In this document: positions 1 to 7,127 of the stretch, piece by piece
How the letters are laid out: each line of letters opens with the position of its first letter
Position numbering within the stretch: the first letter of the stretch is position 1
Assembly (NCBI GenBank): GCA_964480195.1
Contig: CAYZOJ010000039.1
Location: 1 to 14,756 of the forward strand
Direction of reading: 5' to 3'
Source: Stercoripulliclostridium_A sp964480195
Lineage (GTDB): Bacteria > Bacillota > Clostridia > Christensenellales > DTU072
Length of the DNA stretch: 14,756 nucleotides
Made by a program: the position numbers and the translations under genes
Notes under the pieces: model-generated
Seen by the model: only the letters and a program-made list of their open reading frames with translations
Told to the model about the DNA's origin: nothing
The model's database searches: none

Positions 1-8
1 TTTTTCAT
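1..8 (-). CDS. start of a leftward gene, truncated by the window edge
   Basis: Only the first two codons (Met-Lys) and part of a third are inside the window, so no function can be given. The call rests on context: reading leftward, GGAG (in CACGGAG) sits seven bases before an ATG, and a plausible sigma-A promoter lies about 35 bases further upstream. The rest of the gene lies beyond the left edge. Confidence 0.5.
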
Positions 9-41
9 GTTTACTCCGTGATTGAGCATAATAGTTTATTT

Positions 42-70
42 ATTATATAATATACATTCGCATTTTGCAA
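42..70 (-). promoter_or_regulatory. candidate sigma-A promoter for the gene at the left edge
   Basis: On the minus strand TTGCAA (65-70) and a perfect TATAAT (42-47) are separated by 17 bases. The predicted start near position 35 would give a leader of roughly 27 bases before the ATG at 8. The -35 box matches the consensus at only four of six bases. Confidence 0.5.
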
Positions 71-111
71 GGAAATTTTTAAAGTTGAATTATAAACCGA
101 TAGCTATACGA

Positions 112-243
112 TGCGCCATAGGCGCAAGCGGAGCTTGCGCAGTGAAATCTTGCTATGCAAGGTGAGATCCGCGTCCGCGGGTGAAATCTGCCTTTGGCAG
201 GTGAAATATTCGCTTCGCGAATGTTGTGGGGCGCCGTTGGCGC
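112..243. repeat. array of seven mini-hairpins joined by GTGAAAT linkers
   Basis: Seven short perfect hairpins follow one another: arms 112-117/121-126, 122-129/133-140 (overlapping the first), 149-153/157-161, 169-173/176-180, 188-192/196-200, 208-213/217-222 and 231-235/239-243. Most loops are three bases (ATA, GGA, TAT, TTT, TTC, GTT). Four units in the middle begin with the same linker, GTGAAAT or GTGAGAT, at 142, 163, 181 and 201, and then carry a stem of different sequence. The stems differ while pairing is kept, so structure rather than sequence appears to be conserved. No reading frame explains it. Function unknown; it may be an intergenic repeat family of this lineage. Confidence 0.75.
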
Positions 244-250
244 GAATAAT

Positions 251-299
251 ATAACAATCCCTCAGTCTACGGCTATGCCGTAGACTGAGGGATTGTTAT
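251..299. repeat. perfect 23-bp hairpin (intergenic palindromic repeat)
   Basis: Bases 251-273 are the exact reverse complement of 277-299, leaving a TAT loop. The arms carry a CCCTCAGTC core. As I recall, palindromes with similar CCCTCAGTC cores are common intergenic elements in gut Clostridia; that is memory, not a search. It could act as a bidirectional terminator for the leftward edge gene and neighbours, but there is no long T run right after either arm. Confidence 0.75.
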
Positions 300-300
300 T

Positions 301-595
301 CTATTTTTAACTGCCTTATTTACCGATGTTAGTACAATCGCCATGTAGCGATATACAGCCGTTCAGATGATAATACAATCGCCAATCATAGTCGCATTGT
401 GTAGCTCTCGGCGGGATATTTGGTTTTATAACACGAAAAAATCGGAGCGGAAGCAGTACAAGCGTACGCGTGCGGAGATTTGGCGCAAGTCCCGAAGAGC
501 GCGGGTGTACTTTATTGTTTAGAGGTACTTATGACTTTTTCCCGCGCTCTGAGTTTCGCGTTAGAAAGCCGAAGAGCACATCGAGAGCGTGTATA
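301..595. other. gene-free stretch with a 10-bp stem and a weak open frame
   Basis: I see no convincing gene here. Visible features are an 11-base direct repeat (TACAATCGCCA at 333-343 and 374-384) and a perfect 10-bp inverted repeat (496-505 with 541-550, AGAGCGCGGG/CCCGCGCTCT) around a 35-base T-rich loop. A plus-strand frame is open from 392 to a TAA at 602-604, but it has no ATG and no ribosome-binding site; its only late start would be GTG at 470. A structured RNA or a decayed repeat is at least as likely as a protein. Confidence 0.4.
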
Positions 596-727
596 GATAA
601 GTAAATCCCGAAAAATTAAAAATAGGCATCCGCTAACGTTCTCCGTATAAGAAAAATAGGCTAACGTGTTTTCGTCAGCCTATTGTATTATTAATCGTTT
701 TCGCCTATTTTTCGGGATTTACTTATC
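596..727. repeat. 21-bp perfect inverted repeat overlapping a gene end
   Basis: Bases 596-616 are an exact reverse complement of 707-727, separated by 90 bases. The right arm contains the last codons and stop of the HAD phosphatase gene (stop at 719-721), so that gene end exists a second time in inverted orientation. A 12-bp terminator hairpin lies between the arms. The layout resembles a small palindromic element, but I see no flanking target-site duplication. Confidence 0.75.
645..684 (-). terminator. intrinsic terminator of the HAD/dehydrogenase-like/AraC set
   Basis: Reading leftward, a 12-bp stem (684-673 with 666-655, one G-U pair) closes a six-base loop and runs straight into TTTTTCTT. 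It begins 35 bases after the stop of the HAD gene. The T run exists only on the minus strand, which fixes the direction. Confidence 0.8.
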
Positions 728-1498
728 GCTTATCAACCCGGCGATAGAATCAAATACGTACGTCGGCTTGATTCCGCTTGCGTTGAGCATTTCTTTGGTC
801 GTTTCGCCCGAAAGCACGAGTACCGACTGGTAGCCGTTGTTGACGCCGAACAAAATATCGGTGTAAAGTCTGTCGCCTATCATTACTATGCGCTCTTTGG
901 GGATATCGAACAAGTGCCCTATTATCTCCGCCATCGGCGAATAAGGTTTACCGCAAATTACGCTCGGAGCTCTCCCCGAAGAACACTCGAACAACGCCAT
1001 GAGCGCGCCGACGTCGGGCATATCGCCTATGTCCGAAGGGCATACCGTATCCGGGTGCGTCGCAATAAACTCTCTGCCTTTGTCGAGAAGAACGTTCGCC
1101 TTCCACAATTTGTCGTAAGTGAGGGAAGTGTCAAACGCGAGAAGAACGATATCCGCGTCCTCACTCATCGGGATGTTTTCTTCTTCGAGAGATTTGATGA
1201 AAGTCGGGGTCCCTATCGGATAGACGCTCTTTGCGGGACGACGGGTATGCAAAAACTGTATCGCCGCCATCGTCGACGTGATTATCTGGAAGAGTTCGAC
1301 GGGGTATCCCATCGCGGTCAGTTTTTTGACGTATTCGCGTTTGTCTTTGGACGAGTTATTGGTCAAAAAACATACGCGTTTGCCCATGGCAGTTAATTGC
1401 TTGAGCGTTTCGATAGCACCTTCTATCGGACGATTGCCGAGATATACGGTGCCGTCGAGGTCGAATAAAAACAGATCTGCGTCAACGTTAAGTTTCAT
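719..1498 (-). CDS. NagD-like HAD-IIA phosphatase
   Basis: A 259-residue cytosolic phosphatase of the HAD superfamily, subclass IIA (NagD, AraL, phosphoglycolate or p-nitrophenyl phosphatases). All four motifs are present: DLDGT with nucleophile Asp13 and acid Asp15, LTNNSS with Thr46 (motif II), the GKPYSP lysine Lys184 (motif III), and GDRLYTDI with Asp209 and Asp214 (motif IV, Mg2+). Length and the cap region between motifs II and III are normal for the family. The ATG is preceded by GAGGAG at five bases. It lies 32 bases downstream of the dehydrogenase-like gene and is probably the last gene of the AraC-led transcript. Known relatives dephosphorylate sugar or triose phosphates, so it may remove phosphorylated intermediates of the neighbouring sugar pathway. 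Substrate unknown. Its last codons form one arm of an inverted repeat. Confidence 0.88.
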   Translation of the reverse strand: MKLNVDADLFLFDLDGTVYLGNRPIEGAIETLKQLTAMGKRVCFLTNNSSKDKREYVKKLTAMGYPVELFQIITSTMAAIQFLHTRRPAKSVYPIGTPTFIKSLEEENIPMSEDADIVLLAFDTSLTYDKLWKANVLLDKGREFIATHPDTVCPSDIGDMPDVGALMALFECSSGRAPSVICGKPYSPMAEIIGHLFDIPKERIVMIGDRLYTDILFGVNNGYQSVLVLSGETTKEMLNASGIKPTYVFDSIAGLISDK

Positions 1499-1530
1499 CT
1501 TGCTCCTCTCAAATTCTTCTTATGCGGAAT

Positions 1531-2541
1531 TTATCCCGCTCCGTGCGCTATCGCGTCTATATACCCTTTGTCCGCAAGGACGGTGTATAGGTTCGTTTCT
1601 CCCGTCAGTTCCGAGGCGAGCGAAAGATTGTCGAGAAGAACTTCCGCTATCGCGGTGCCTTTGCCGGCTGTCAGCATAAACCTTTCGAGCCACCCCGTAA
1701 GACACGCTTCCCCGACTAAAAATCCGCTTGCTTCTTTGAGGCAAGCCTCCGCGCTCGAGGCACTGAATCCGACCTTCGGCGACGGTATTTCGAGGGCGTC
1801 ACACAGTATTCGCGTGCGCACACGGTCTTTCTCGGGTAGTATAACGCAAAAATCGCATTTTGTAAACTGTATTGCCGAGAATATCGCCGTAAAATACAGA
1901 AAAAACCGCGAATGCGCGGGAAATAAATCGTCTTCGTCCGGATACAGAGCCTCTGCAAGCCTGAAAAATCCGCCCGAAACGCTCGAAAGTTTTTGGGACG
2001 CGGTAGCAACTTCGAGTATGAGTTCTTCCGCCGAAAAGTCCGCGCCGAGTGCCTTTACCATATCCGAAGCCACGAGTTTTGCCGTGCTCCACGCCCTGTC
2101 GCGAAGCCCCGTTCCGAGTATCCCGAGAGCCTCTGCATACAACCCGACAGCCGTCGAAACGGCACTTGCCTGCAACACTCCGAAATTTTTGCCTATATCC
2201 ACAAATACGCGTTTAGGGTATCCTTTTCGTTCGATTTTGTAGCCCGTTGTTACGATATTGTCAAACAGCCCGGAATAGATTTCCGACGCCACAAAAATTA
2301 AATCTCTGTTGCCGGCAAGGCTCTTGGCAACGTCTTGCTCTTGCCTTTTCCCTGAGCACACCACGACCTTGACGTCATCGGGTACGGGCTCTCCGTCATA
2401 GACGATTACGCGGAGCCCTCTGCGTTCGGCTTCGCGTATAAAATCGTGCTCGCCGACGGCAAGCACTTTTGCATAAGGGTAATTGTTACTTAAATACTCT
2501 GCGACCGTCGTACGCGGATCGCTACAAAATTCCGTTTCCAT
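1531..2541 (-). CDS. divergent iron-ADH / glycerol-1-phosphate dehydrogenase-like protein
   Basis: A 336-residue protein that I place, by fold-like pattern only, in the dehydroquinate synthase/iron-alcohol dehydrogenase superfamily, nearest sn-glycerol-1-phosphate dehydrogenase (AraM/EgsA). An N-terminal Rossmann-like half (VLAVGEHD near 27, VIVYDG near 45) is followed by CSGKRQEQDVAK (62-73), where the family has GGGxxxDxAK, then YPKRVFVDIG (108-117), like the family's P-x-A-V-I-A-D strand. The C-terminal half is helical. The glycine triplet is lost and the expected metal-ligand Asp and first His appear replaced (GLYAEA near 133, SGGFFRLAE near 189). The ATG is the first possible start after an in-frame stop at about 2573, but it lacks a good ribosome-binding site. 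AraM and the HAD protein AraL are also neighbours in Bacillus subtilis. It may be a non-catalytic homologue; assignment uncertain. Confidence 0.5.
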   Translation of the reverse strand: METEFCSDPRTTVAEYLSNNYPYAKVLAVGEHDFIREAERRGLRVIVYDGEPVPDDVKVVVCSGKRQEQDVAKSLAGNRDLIFVASEIYSGLFDNIVTTGYKIERKGYPKRVFVDIGKNFGVLQASAVSTAVGLYAEALGILGTGLRDRAWSTAKLVASDMVKALGADFSAEELILEVATASQKLSSVSGGFFRLAEALYPDEDDLFPAHSRFFLYFTAIFSAIQFTKCDFCVILPEKDRVRTRILCDALEIPSPKVGFSASSAEACLKEASGFLVGEACLTGWLERFMLTAGKGTAIAEVLLDNLSLASELTGETNLYTVLADKGYIDAIAHGAG

Positions 2542-2608
2542 ACGGCAAGCATAGCACCGTAAGCGCGCGGATTAAAGCAGGTTCACTCGTTTTTTGTCTA
2601 ACGGCGAA

Positions 2609-3475
2609 CTATTTCTTGGACTTGGCTGTTTTTCGATATGCCGCGGGCGTTATCCCGGTATAGTCCTTAAAAACGGTATTGAAATGACTTAGGCTTGCGT
2701 ATCCCAAAATGTTGGATATTTCCACAAGTGCCATTTCCGAGCCCGAAAGGAGTTCTTCCGCTTTGCTCATTTTTATGCACCTAAGGTACTCGACAACGGT
2801 TTTGCCGGTGTACTTTTTGAACGCGCTTATAACTACCGGGGCGGAAAATCCCGCAAGCGAATAGACGTCGGAAGCGTTGGCGTCGTAATAGGCGGGAGAA
2901 TGGAGTTTTTCCAAAATCTCGTTGAATTTATCGGGAAGTCCCGAAGACGCGGATATCCTGTGTTTATACAGAACGTAAATGGCGTCGACAAGGATTTCGC
3001 CTATCAAAATATGCCTGCGCTCGTCGGAATTATAGTGCATAAGACTTATTTTTTCAGCTTTGGAGATGAAACCGTCGAGTTCGTCCACCGAAAGATTTAC
3101 GATTGTCCCCGCTCTTTCCGAAAGTTCTTCAAACGGAAGATCGAGAGCCGAGCATATAGCGCGGAGTTTTTCTTCCGTAACGCTGATATTTATGTGAGCG
3201 CTCTTTTTTACGCAAGACGAGGTAATCCTGTGCCTGTCTTCGGGCCGAATGAGTTCGAGCATTCCGCGACGTAAACTTTGTTTTTCGCCGTTTAGCTCGT
3301 GTCCCGCCTCTCCCGAGGTGATGATAAAAAATTCGTAAAAATTGTGGACGTGCATAGATGTGGGCTCGGCATTCCACCAATGGCAACCGAGTCCGTATTT
3401 AACAAGCGACCTATTATTGCGATAATCGACAAATTCGGTCTTATTTTCCGCGCCGTTCGCGTCGATATTTGCCAT
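2609..3475 (-). CDS. AraC-family transcriptional regulator with cupin sensor domain
   Basis: A 288-residue regulator. Residues about 40-85 carry the cupin-like sugar-sensing core (MHVHNFYEFFIITSGE, then a glycine-rich strand and the RPEDRH motif). Residues about 190-285 form the double helix-turn-helix domain, with DVYSLAGFSAPVVISAFKKY as the first unit and ISNILGYASLSHFNTVFKDY as the second, followed by the family-typical GITPAAYRK. Length is standard. The ATG has GGAG eight bases upstream, and a TTGACA-17-TAAGAT promoter precedes it. It is divergent from the metallohydrolase/transporter/deacetylase operon and leads the dehydrogenase-like and HAD genes, so it most likely activates one or both transcripts in response to a sugar. 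Confidence 0.92.
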   Translation of the reverse strand: MANIDANGAENKTEFVDYRNNRSLVKYGLGCHWWNAEPTSMHVHNFYEFFIITSGEAGHELNGEKQSLRRGMLELIRPEDRHRITSSCVKKSAHINISVTEEKLRAICSALDLPFEELSERAGTIVNLSVDELDGFISKAEKISLMHYNSDERRHILIGEILVDAIYVLYKHRISASSGLPDKFNEILEKLHSPAYYDANASDVYSLAGFSAPVVISAFKKYTGKTVVEYLRCIKMSKAEELLSGSEMALVEISNILGYASLSHFNTVFKDYTGITPAAYRKTAKSKK

Positions 3476-3511
3476 AAATTTTTTCTCCGCTGTTTCGGTT
3501 TCTATAGAAAA

Positions 3512-3540
3512 ATCTTATCATCGGACGCGCCGTATGTCAA
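3512..3540 (-). promoter_or_regulatory. promoter of the AraC-type regulator
   Basis: On the minus strand a perfect TTGACA (3535-3540) is followed after 17 bases by TAAGAT (3512-3517). The predicted start near 3505 leaves a leader of about 30 bases that holds the ribosome-binding site. Confidence 0.65.
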
Positions 3541-3592
3541 TAAGAAGGATTAAAATTAAAAAATTCATACTTTCTGTTAAAATAAACGCAAG

Positions 3593-3608
3593 AATAACGC
3601 GCGCTATT
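3593..3608. promoter_or_regulatory. candidate operator in the divergent intergenic region
   Basis: AATAACGC and GCGCTATT form a 16-base palindrome with one mismatched pair. It ends two bases before an A/T-rich stretch (TATAAA 3611-3616) that is the most likely -10 box of the rightward operon. No good -35 box is visible there, as expected for a promoter that depends on an activator such as the divergent AraC protein. Confidence 0.35.
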
Positions 3609-3646
3609 ACTATAAAATATAAGTATACTGTAGGGAGGCCCTCACG

Positions 3647-4885
3647 ATGATAATAAAACATCACGTCCCCAAAGATAAAGAAGGAACCTATTATTCGATC
3701 GAATTCGACGTCCCCGAAAACGTCGAAACGGTATCGGTCGAGTATTCTTACGACGCCATTCACACAGGTTTTATGGCGGATTTATTGCCGTCGAACACCA
3801 TCGACCTCGGCTTAGCCGACGAACGCGGACACTTTTTAGGCTGGTCGGGTAGCGCAAAACGCAAGGTCCACGTCGGCGAATACGACTCGACAAGCGGTTA
3901 TCTTACACAAAAAATCAATCCCGGCAAATGGCAAATTTTAATCGGCGCATATCGCTTGGCGGATGACGGCGTAGACGTCGAATACAATATCGAATTTACA
4001 AAAAAAGCTCCTCGTTGGCTTTACGGCGATCTCCACGTGCACTCCACCGCTTCCGACGGAAAGCTCGACGCGTCCGAAATCGGCAGAAACGCTCGCGCCC
4101 TCGGGCTCGACTTTGTCGCACTCGCCAATCACAATAATTACGCCGAGAATTTAAGCCTTCCCCACGTAGACGGTTTGACGTTTTTACCCGCCGTCGAATG
4201 GACCCATTACAAAGGTCATATAAATTTATTCGGAGTTCCCAACCCCTTCGGCGACCGTTTTATAGCAAATTCCAAAGAGGAAATGCTCGCACTTTTAGAT
4301 AACGCCCGCAGTAAAGGCGCGCTCGTTTCGGTCAACCACCCCGATTGCCCGCTCTGCCCCTATCTCTGGGACGACGACGAAGCCTACGACGCTATGGAAA
4401 TCTGGAACGGACCGATGACCAAACGCAACGTAAAAGCCGTCGCGCGTTGGACCGCCCTTTTGAAACAAGGACGTCGCATACCCGCTTTCGGAGGCAGTGA
4501 CTTCCATAAACCGCATTGGATAGCAAAACTCGGAAACCCCGTAACCTGCGTTTACTCCGAGTCCCCCGCTCCCGCCGATATTCTTGAAGCCATGCGCCTC
4601 GGACACTGCTTCATAACCGATCACGTGGGAAGCGCGGAAATACGCCTCGAATACGGCGACAAAATCATGGGAGATATCGTAGACTATTCCGAAACGACCC
4701 CTCTTATTGTGCGTTCTAACGCAAAGCACGCCGTTCTCGTTACCGACAACGGCGAACGCAATATCGAACTCGTAAACGGCGTAGCGGAAGTAGACGTCCG
4801 CGATACCAAGTTTGCATACGTAAAAGCAATTTCCGGCGCGAATAAAAAAATCGTCGCCGTTACCAATTCAATCTACTTCAAATAG
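3647..4885 (+). CDS. CehA/McbA-type PHP-domain metallohydrolase
   Basis: A 412-residue hydrolase with no signal peptide. Residues 1-120 look like a beta-rich accessory domain; residues 121-330 are a PHP metal-dependent phosphoesterase domain; the rest is a small beta-rich tail. Metal ligands visible: GDLHVHSTASDG (His130, His132, Asp137), NHNN (His162), VEW (Glu184), VNHPDC (His231) and GGSDFHKP (Asp285, His287). Where relatives have TDHN, this protein has ANHN, so the usual Asp at position 161 is Asn. CehA/McbA relatives include carbaryl hydrolases, but most members are uncharacterised and may cleave phosphoesters or other esters. The start has AGGGAGG nine bases upstream. It is first in a tight operon, 11 bases before the transporter, suggesting it acts on the imported compound. 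Substrate unknown. Confidence 0.82.
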   Translation: MIIKHHVPKDKEGTYYSIEFDVPENVETVSVEYSYDAIHTGFMADLLPSNTIDLGLADERGHFLGWSGSAKRKVHVGEYDSTSGYLTQKINPGKWQILIGAYRLADDGVDVEYNIEFTKKAPRWLYGDLHVHSTASDGKLDASEIGRNARALGLDFVALANHNNYAENLSLPHVDGLTFLPAVEWTHYKGHINLFGVPNPFGDRFIANSKEEMLALLDNARSKGALVSVNHPDCPLCPYLWDDDEAYDAMEIWNGPMTKRNVKAVARWTALLKQGRRIPAFGGSDFHKPHWIAKLGNPVTCVYSESPAPADILEAMRLGHCFITDHVGSAEIRLEYGDKIMGDIVDYSETTPLIVRSNAKHAVLVTDNGERNIELVNGVAEVDVRDTKFAYVKAISGANKKIVAVTNSIYFK

Positions 4886-4896
4886 GAGGTTTTACC

Positions 4897-6279
4897 ATGC
4901 GCAAAAAAACCGATGGGCAGAAAAAGACGTCCCCGTTCCGCTACGGATTCGGCATGTTCGGAACTTCGCTTCCGGTCAACATGTTCAAGTCGTTCGCGGC
5001 TATCTACTACGTCGATATGCTCGGTCTTGCGATGACCAAGTACTCTTTGGTACTGTTCATCTACACCTTCATCGACGCCATAGACAACCCTATCTACGGC
5101 TTCCTCTCCGACAGGACAAACACCAAGTGGGGCAAACGTCGCCCGTGGCTCGTAATCGGCGCGCCGTTGCTGTGCCTGTGCTTTATCCTGTTCTACAACG
5201 TACCGAATGCGGTTGTCGCTAACGAAACGTTGCTCTTTGTCTATATGCTCTTGATGTACATATTGACGGGAACCTTAGACTCGTTGGTCAACGCGAACTA
5301 CGGCGCTCTCTTCCCCGAACTCTTCAGAACCGACAAAGAACGCGCCAAAACAAACGGTATACGTCAGGTCTGCCAGCTCCTCGCCATGGCAATAAGCATC
5401 GCGCTCACCCCGATGATTGCAGAAAAAATCGGCTACCAACTCACCTCTCTCATCTACGGTTTACTCGCGGTAGCGGTTATGATTTACTCCTTTGTCGGCT
5501 GTAAAGAAGAAAAGATTGACGCCGCAACTTACGAACCTCCGAAACTCATTCCGAGTATCGTCGCTCTCGCAACCAACCCCCACTTCTGGATGTTCGGTTT
5601 GGCGGGCGCATTCTATTCGGCGGCGTTCTCCCTCATCTCGCAGGCACTCTCCTTCTACGTCAAATACACCTTGGGCCTCAGCGGAACTTACACCACTATA
5701 ATGCTCGCCGTTGTTTTGGGCGTTGCCGTAATCGGTATCTTTGTGTGGTCGCAAGTCGCCAAAAAGGTATCCGTTTTGAAGATTTGGAGAATCGGCTTCG
5801 TTTCGATGGCTGTAGGATTTATTCCCCTATACTTTGCAAATTCTCTGCCTTTCGCAATCGTTGTCGCGGCAATAATGGGCTTCTGTATCGCCGCGTGCCT
5901 TACCACTATGGACTGCATCGGTGCTAAAATCGTCGACGACGACTACCGCCGTCACGGTATCAAGAGAGAAGGTCTAATTAACAGCCTCGTAGGCGTTATG
6001 AACAGACTTAACGGCTTGTTCACCTCCCTTGCATTCTTTGTCGCATCCGAAGCGTTCGGCTTCGTAAGCGGTGACGAACCCGGCGAAAACCCCGGTATGG
6101 CGGCAAAAGTTTTGCTTTGCGTATTCCCGTTCGTAGCAATGGTTTTGGCAAGCATTATCTCGTTCTTCCTTAAACTTCCCGATAACAACGGAATCGACCC
6201 TAAGGCATTGGAAGACGCTACAAGCGGTATCGACGTAGCGACCGTTTCCGAAGGCACGGCAGGCGAAACGAATGAGTAA
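4897..6279 (+). CDS. GPH-family sugar:cation symporter (MFS)
   Basis: A 460-residue inner-membrane transporter of the glycoside-pentoside-hexuronide:cation family (MelB, XynP, YicJ type). About 12 hydrophobic segments run through the sequence. Family marks are FIDAIDNP (59-65), whose two aspartates match the cation-site region of MelB, and the loop DRTNTKWGKRRPW (72-84). A second conserved loop, YGALFPELFRTDKERAKTN, follows the fourth segment. The C-terminus is hydrophilic. The ATG is preceded by AGGAGG at seven bases. It follows the metallohydrolase by 11 bases and overlaps the deacetylase start by eight bases (ATGAGTAA), so the three are translated as one operon. It probably imports the sugar or glycoside the flanking enzymes process; specificity cannot be read from sequence. 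Confidence 0.93.
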   Translation: MRKKTDGQKKTSPFRYGFGMFGTSLPVNMFKSFAAIYYVDMLGLAMTKYSLVLFIYTFIDAIDNPIYGFLSDRTNTKWGKRRPWLVIGAPLLCLCFILFYNVPNAVVANETLLFVYMLLMYILTGTLDSLVNANYGALFPELFRTDKERAKTNGIRQVCQLLAMAISIALTPMIAEKIGYQLTSLIYGLLAVAVMIYSFVGCKEEKIDAATYEPPKLIPSIVALATNPHFWMFGLAGAFYSAAFSLISQALSFYVKYTLGLSGTYTTIMLAVVLGVAVIGIFVWSQVAKKVSVLKIWRIGFVSMAVGFIPLYFANSLPFAIVVAAIMGFCIAACLTTMDCIGAKIVDDDYRRHGIKREGLINSLVGVMNRLNGLFTSLAFFVASEAFGFVSGDEPGENPGMAAKVLLCVFPFVAMVLASIISFFLKLPDNNGIDPKALEDATSGIDVATVSEGTAGETNE

Positions 6280-7114
6280 GTATCTCATTATAAACGCCGA
6301 CGATTTCGGCTATAATTCGGCTCAGAACACCGCAATAGAAGAGCTTATTCGCTCGGGGCTTATTACTTCGACGTCAGTTATGACCGTCGCCCCCGAAGCG
6401 GAAAATGCCGCGGCGCTATCAAAAGCTGAAAGCTTCCCCGTCGGCGTACATCTTACCATAAACTCGGACAGCGGAGAACTTTGGCACCCGATATCGGACG
6501 CGAAATCTTTTCGCGACGGTCTTTCGCACGACGGACGAGATCTTACATTCAAAACGACTCGTGCCGACGTCCGCAAAGAGCTAAAAGCGCAATACGATTT
6601 CTTACTCGAACGCGGTGCTCAAGTCGATCACGCCGACAACCACTGCGCCACGCTCTACGGCATAAACGGCAGAAGATTCTATATCGACGCTTTCGATTTT
6701 TGCGCTGTGCGCGATCTCCCCTATCGCTTCCCCAAAACTCCCGGGTTCTTGGAAAGACAGCTCGGAAGACAGATACCGGGAATAGTAAAAAAATTCCAAT
6801 CCGCCATTGTGGCGTGCGGTACCCGTCGCGGAGTAAAAATGCTCGACGACCTCGTTTCCAACCCGTGGTCGATTAAAAAAATCCCCGACAGAAAGACCCT
6901 CGAGGAGTATTACTTAAACGCGATAGACAACTGTTTGGACGGCGTAACGGAGATGTTCCTACATCCGGCCCTCCCCTTTGAAAACGCCTCTCCCGAGTGG
7001 CAGAAACGCGTTTACGAGTACGAAATCTTAAAAAGCGGAGTTCTTCAAGAACGCGCCCGCGAAAAAGACGTTCAACTCGTTTCCTGGAAAATCTTTAAGG
7101 AAAACAACCTCTAA
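6272..7114 (+). CDS. YdjC/ChbG-family carbohydrate deacetylase
   Basis: A 280-residue cytosolic enzyme of the YdjC/ChbG/HpnK family, metal-dependent deacetylases of N-acetylated sugars. The N-terminal motif INADDFGY holds Asp10 and Asp11 (metal ligand and catalytic base in the family). GVHLTI gives His60, and VDHADNHCATLYG gives His120 and His124. Near the C-terminus, TEMFLHPA supplies the conserved late His. Length is normal. The start codon overlaps the transporter stop (ATGAGTAA), which points to translational coupling. In Escherichia coli ChbG deacetylates imported chitobiose phosphate. Here, next to a GPH symporter rather than a PTS, the substrate may be an unphosphorylated acetylated amino sugar; that is inference. 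Confidence 0.9.
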   Translation: MSKYLIINADDFGYNSAQNTAIEELIRSGLITSTSVMTVAPEAENAAALSKAESFPVGVHLTINSDSGELWHPISDAKSFRDGLSHDGRDLTFKTTRADVRKELKAQYDFLLERGAQVDHADNHCATLYGINGRRFYIDAFDFCAVRDLPYRFPKTPGFLERQLGRQIPGIVKKFQSAIVACGTRRGVKMLDDLVSNPWSIKKIPDRKTLEEYYLNAIDNCLDGVTEMFLHPALPFENASPEWQKRVYEYEILKSGVLQERAREKDVQLVSWKIFKENNL

Positions 7115-7127
7115 TCCCCCAAAATCC

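Noticed and set aside
112..299. CRISPR array
   Set aside because: The constant part is only seven bases, the variable parts are self-complementary, and unit lengths differ; no cas gene is near.
914..2301. Several plus-strand frames of 100-220 codons opposite the HAD and dehydrogenase-like genes
   Set aside because: They overlap one another and the real minus-strand genes and lack ribosome-binding sites; their composition is typical of antisense shadows.
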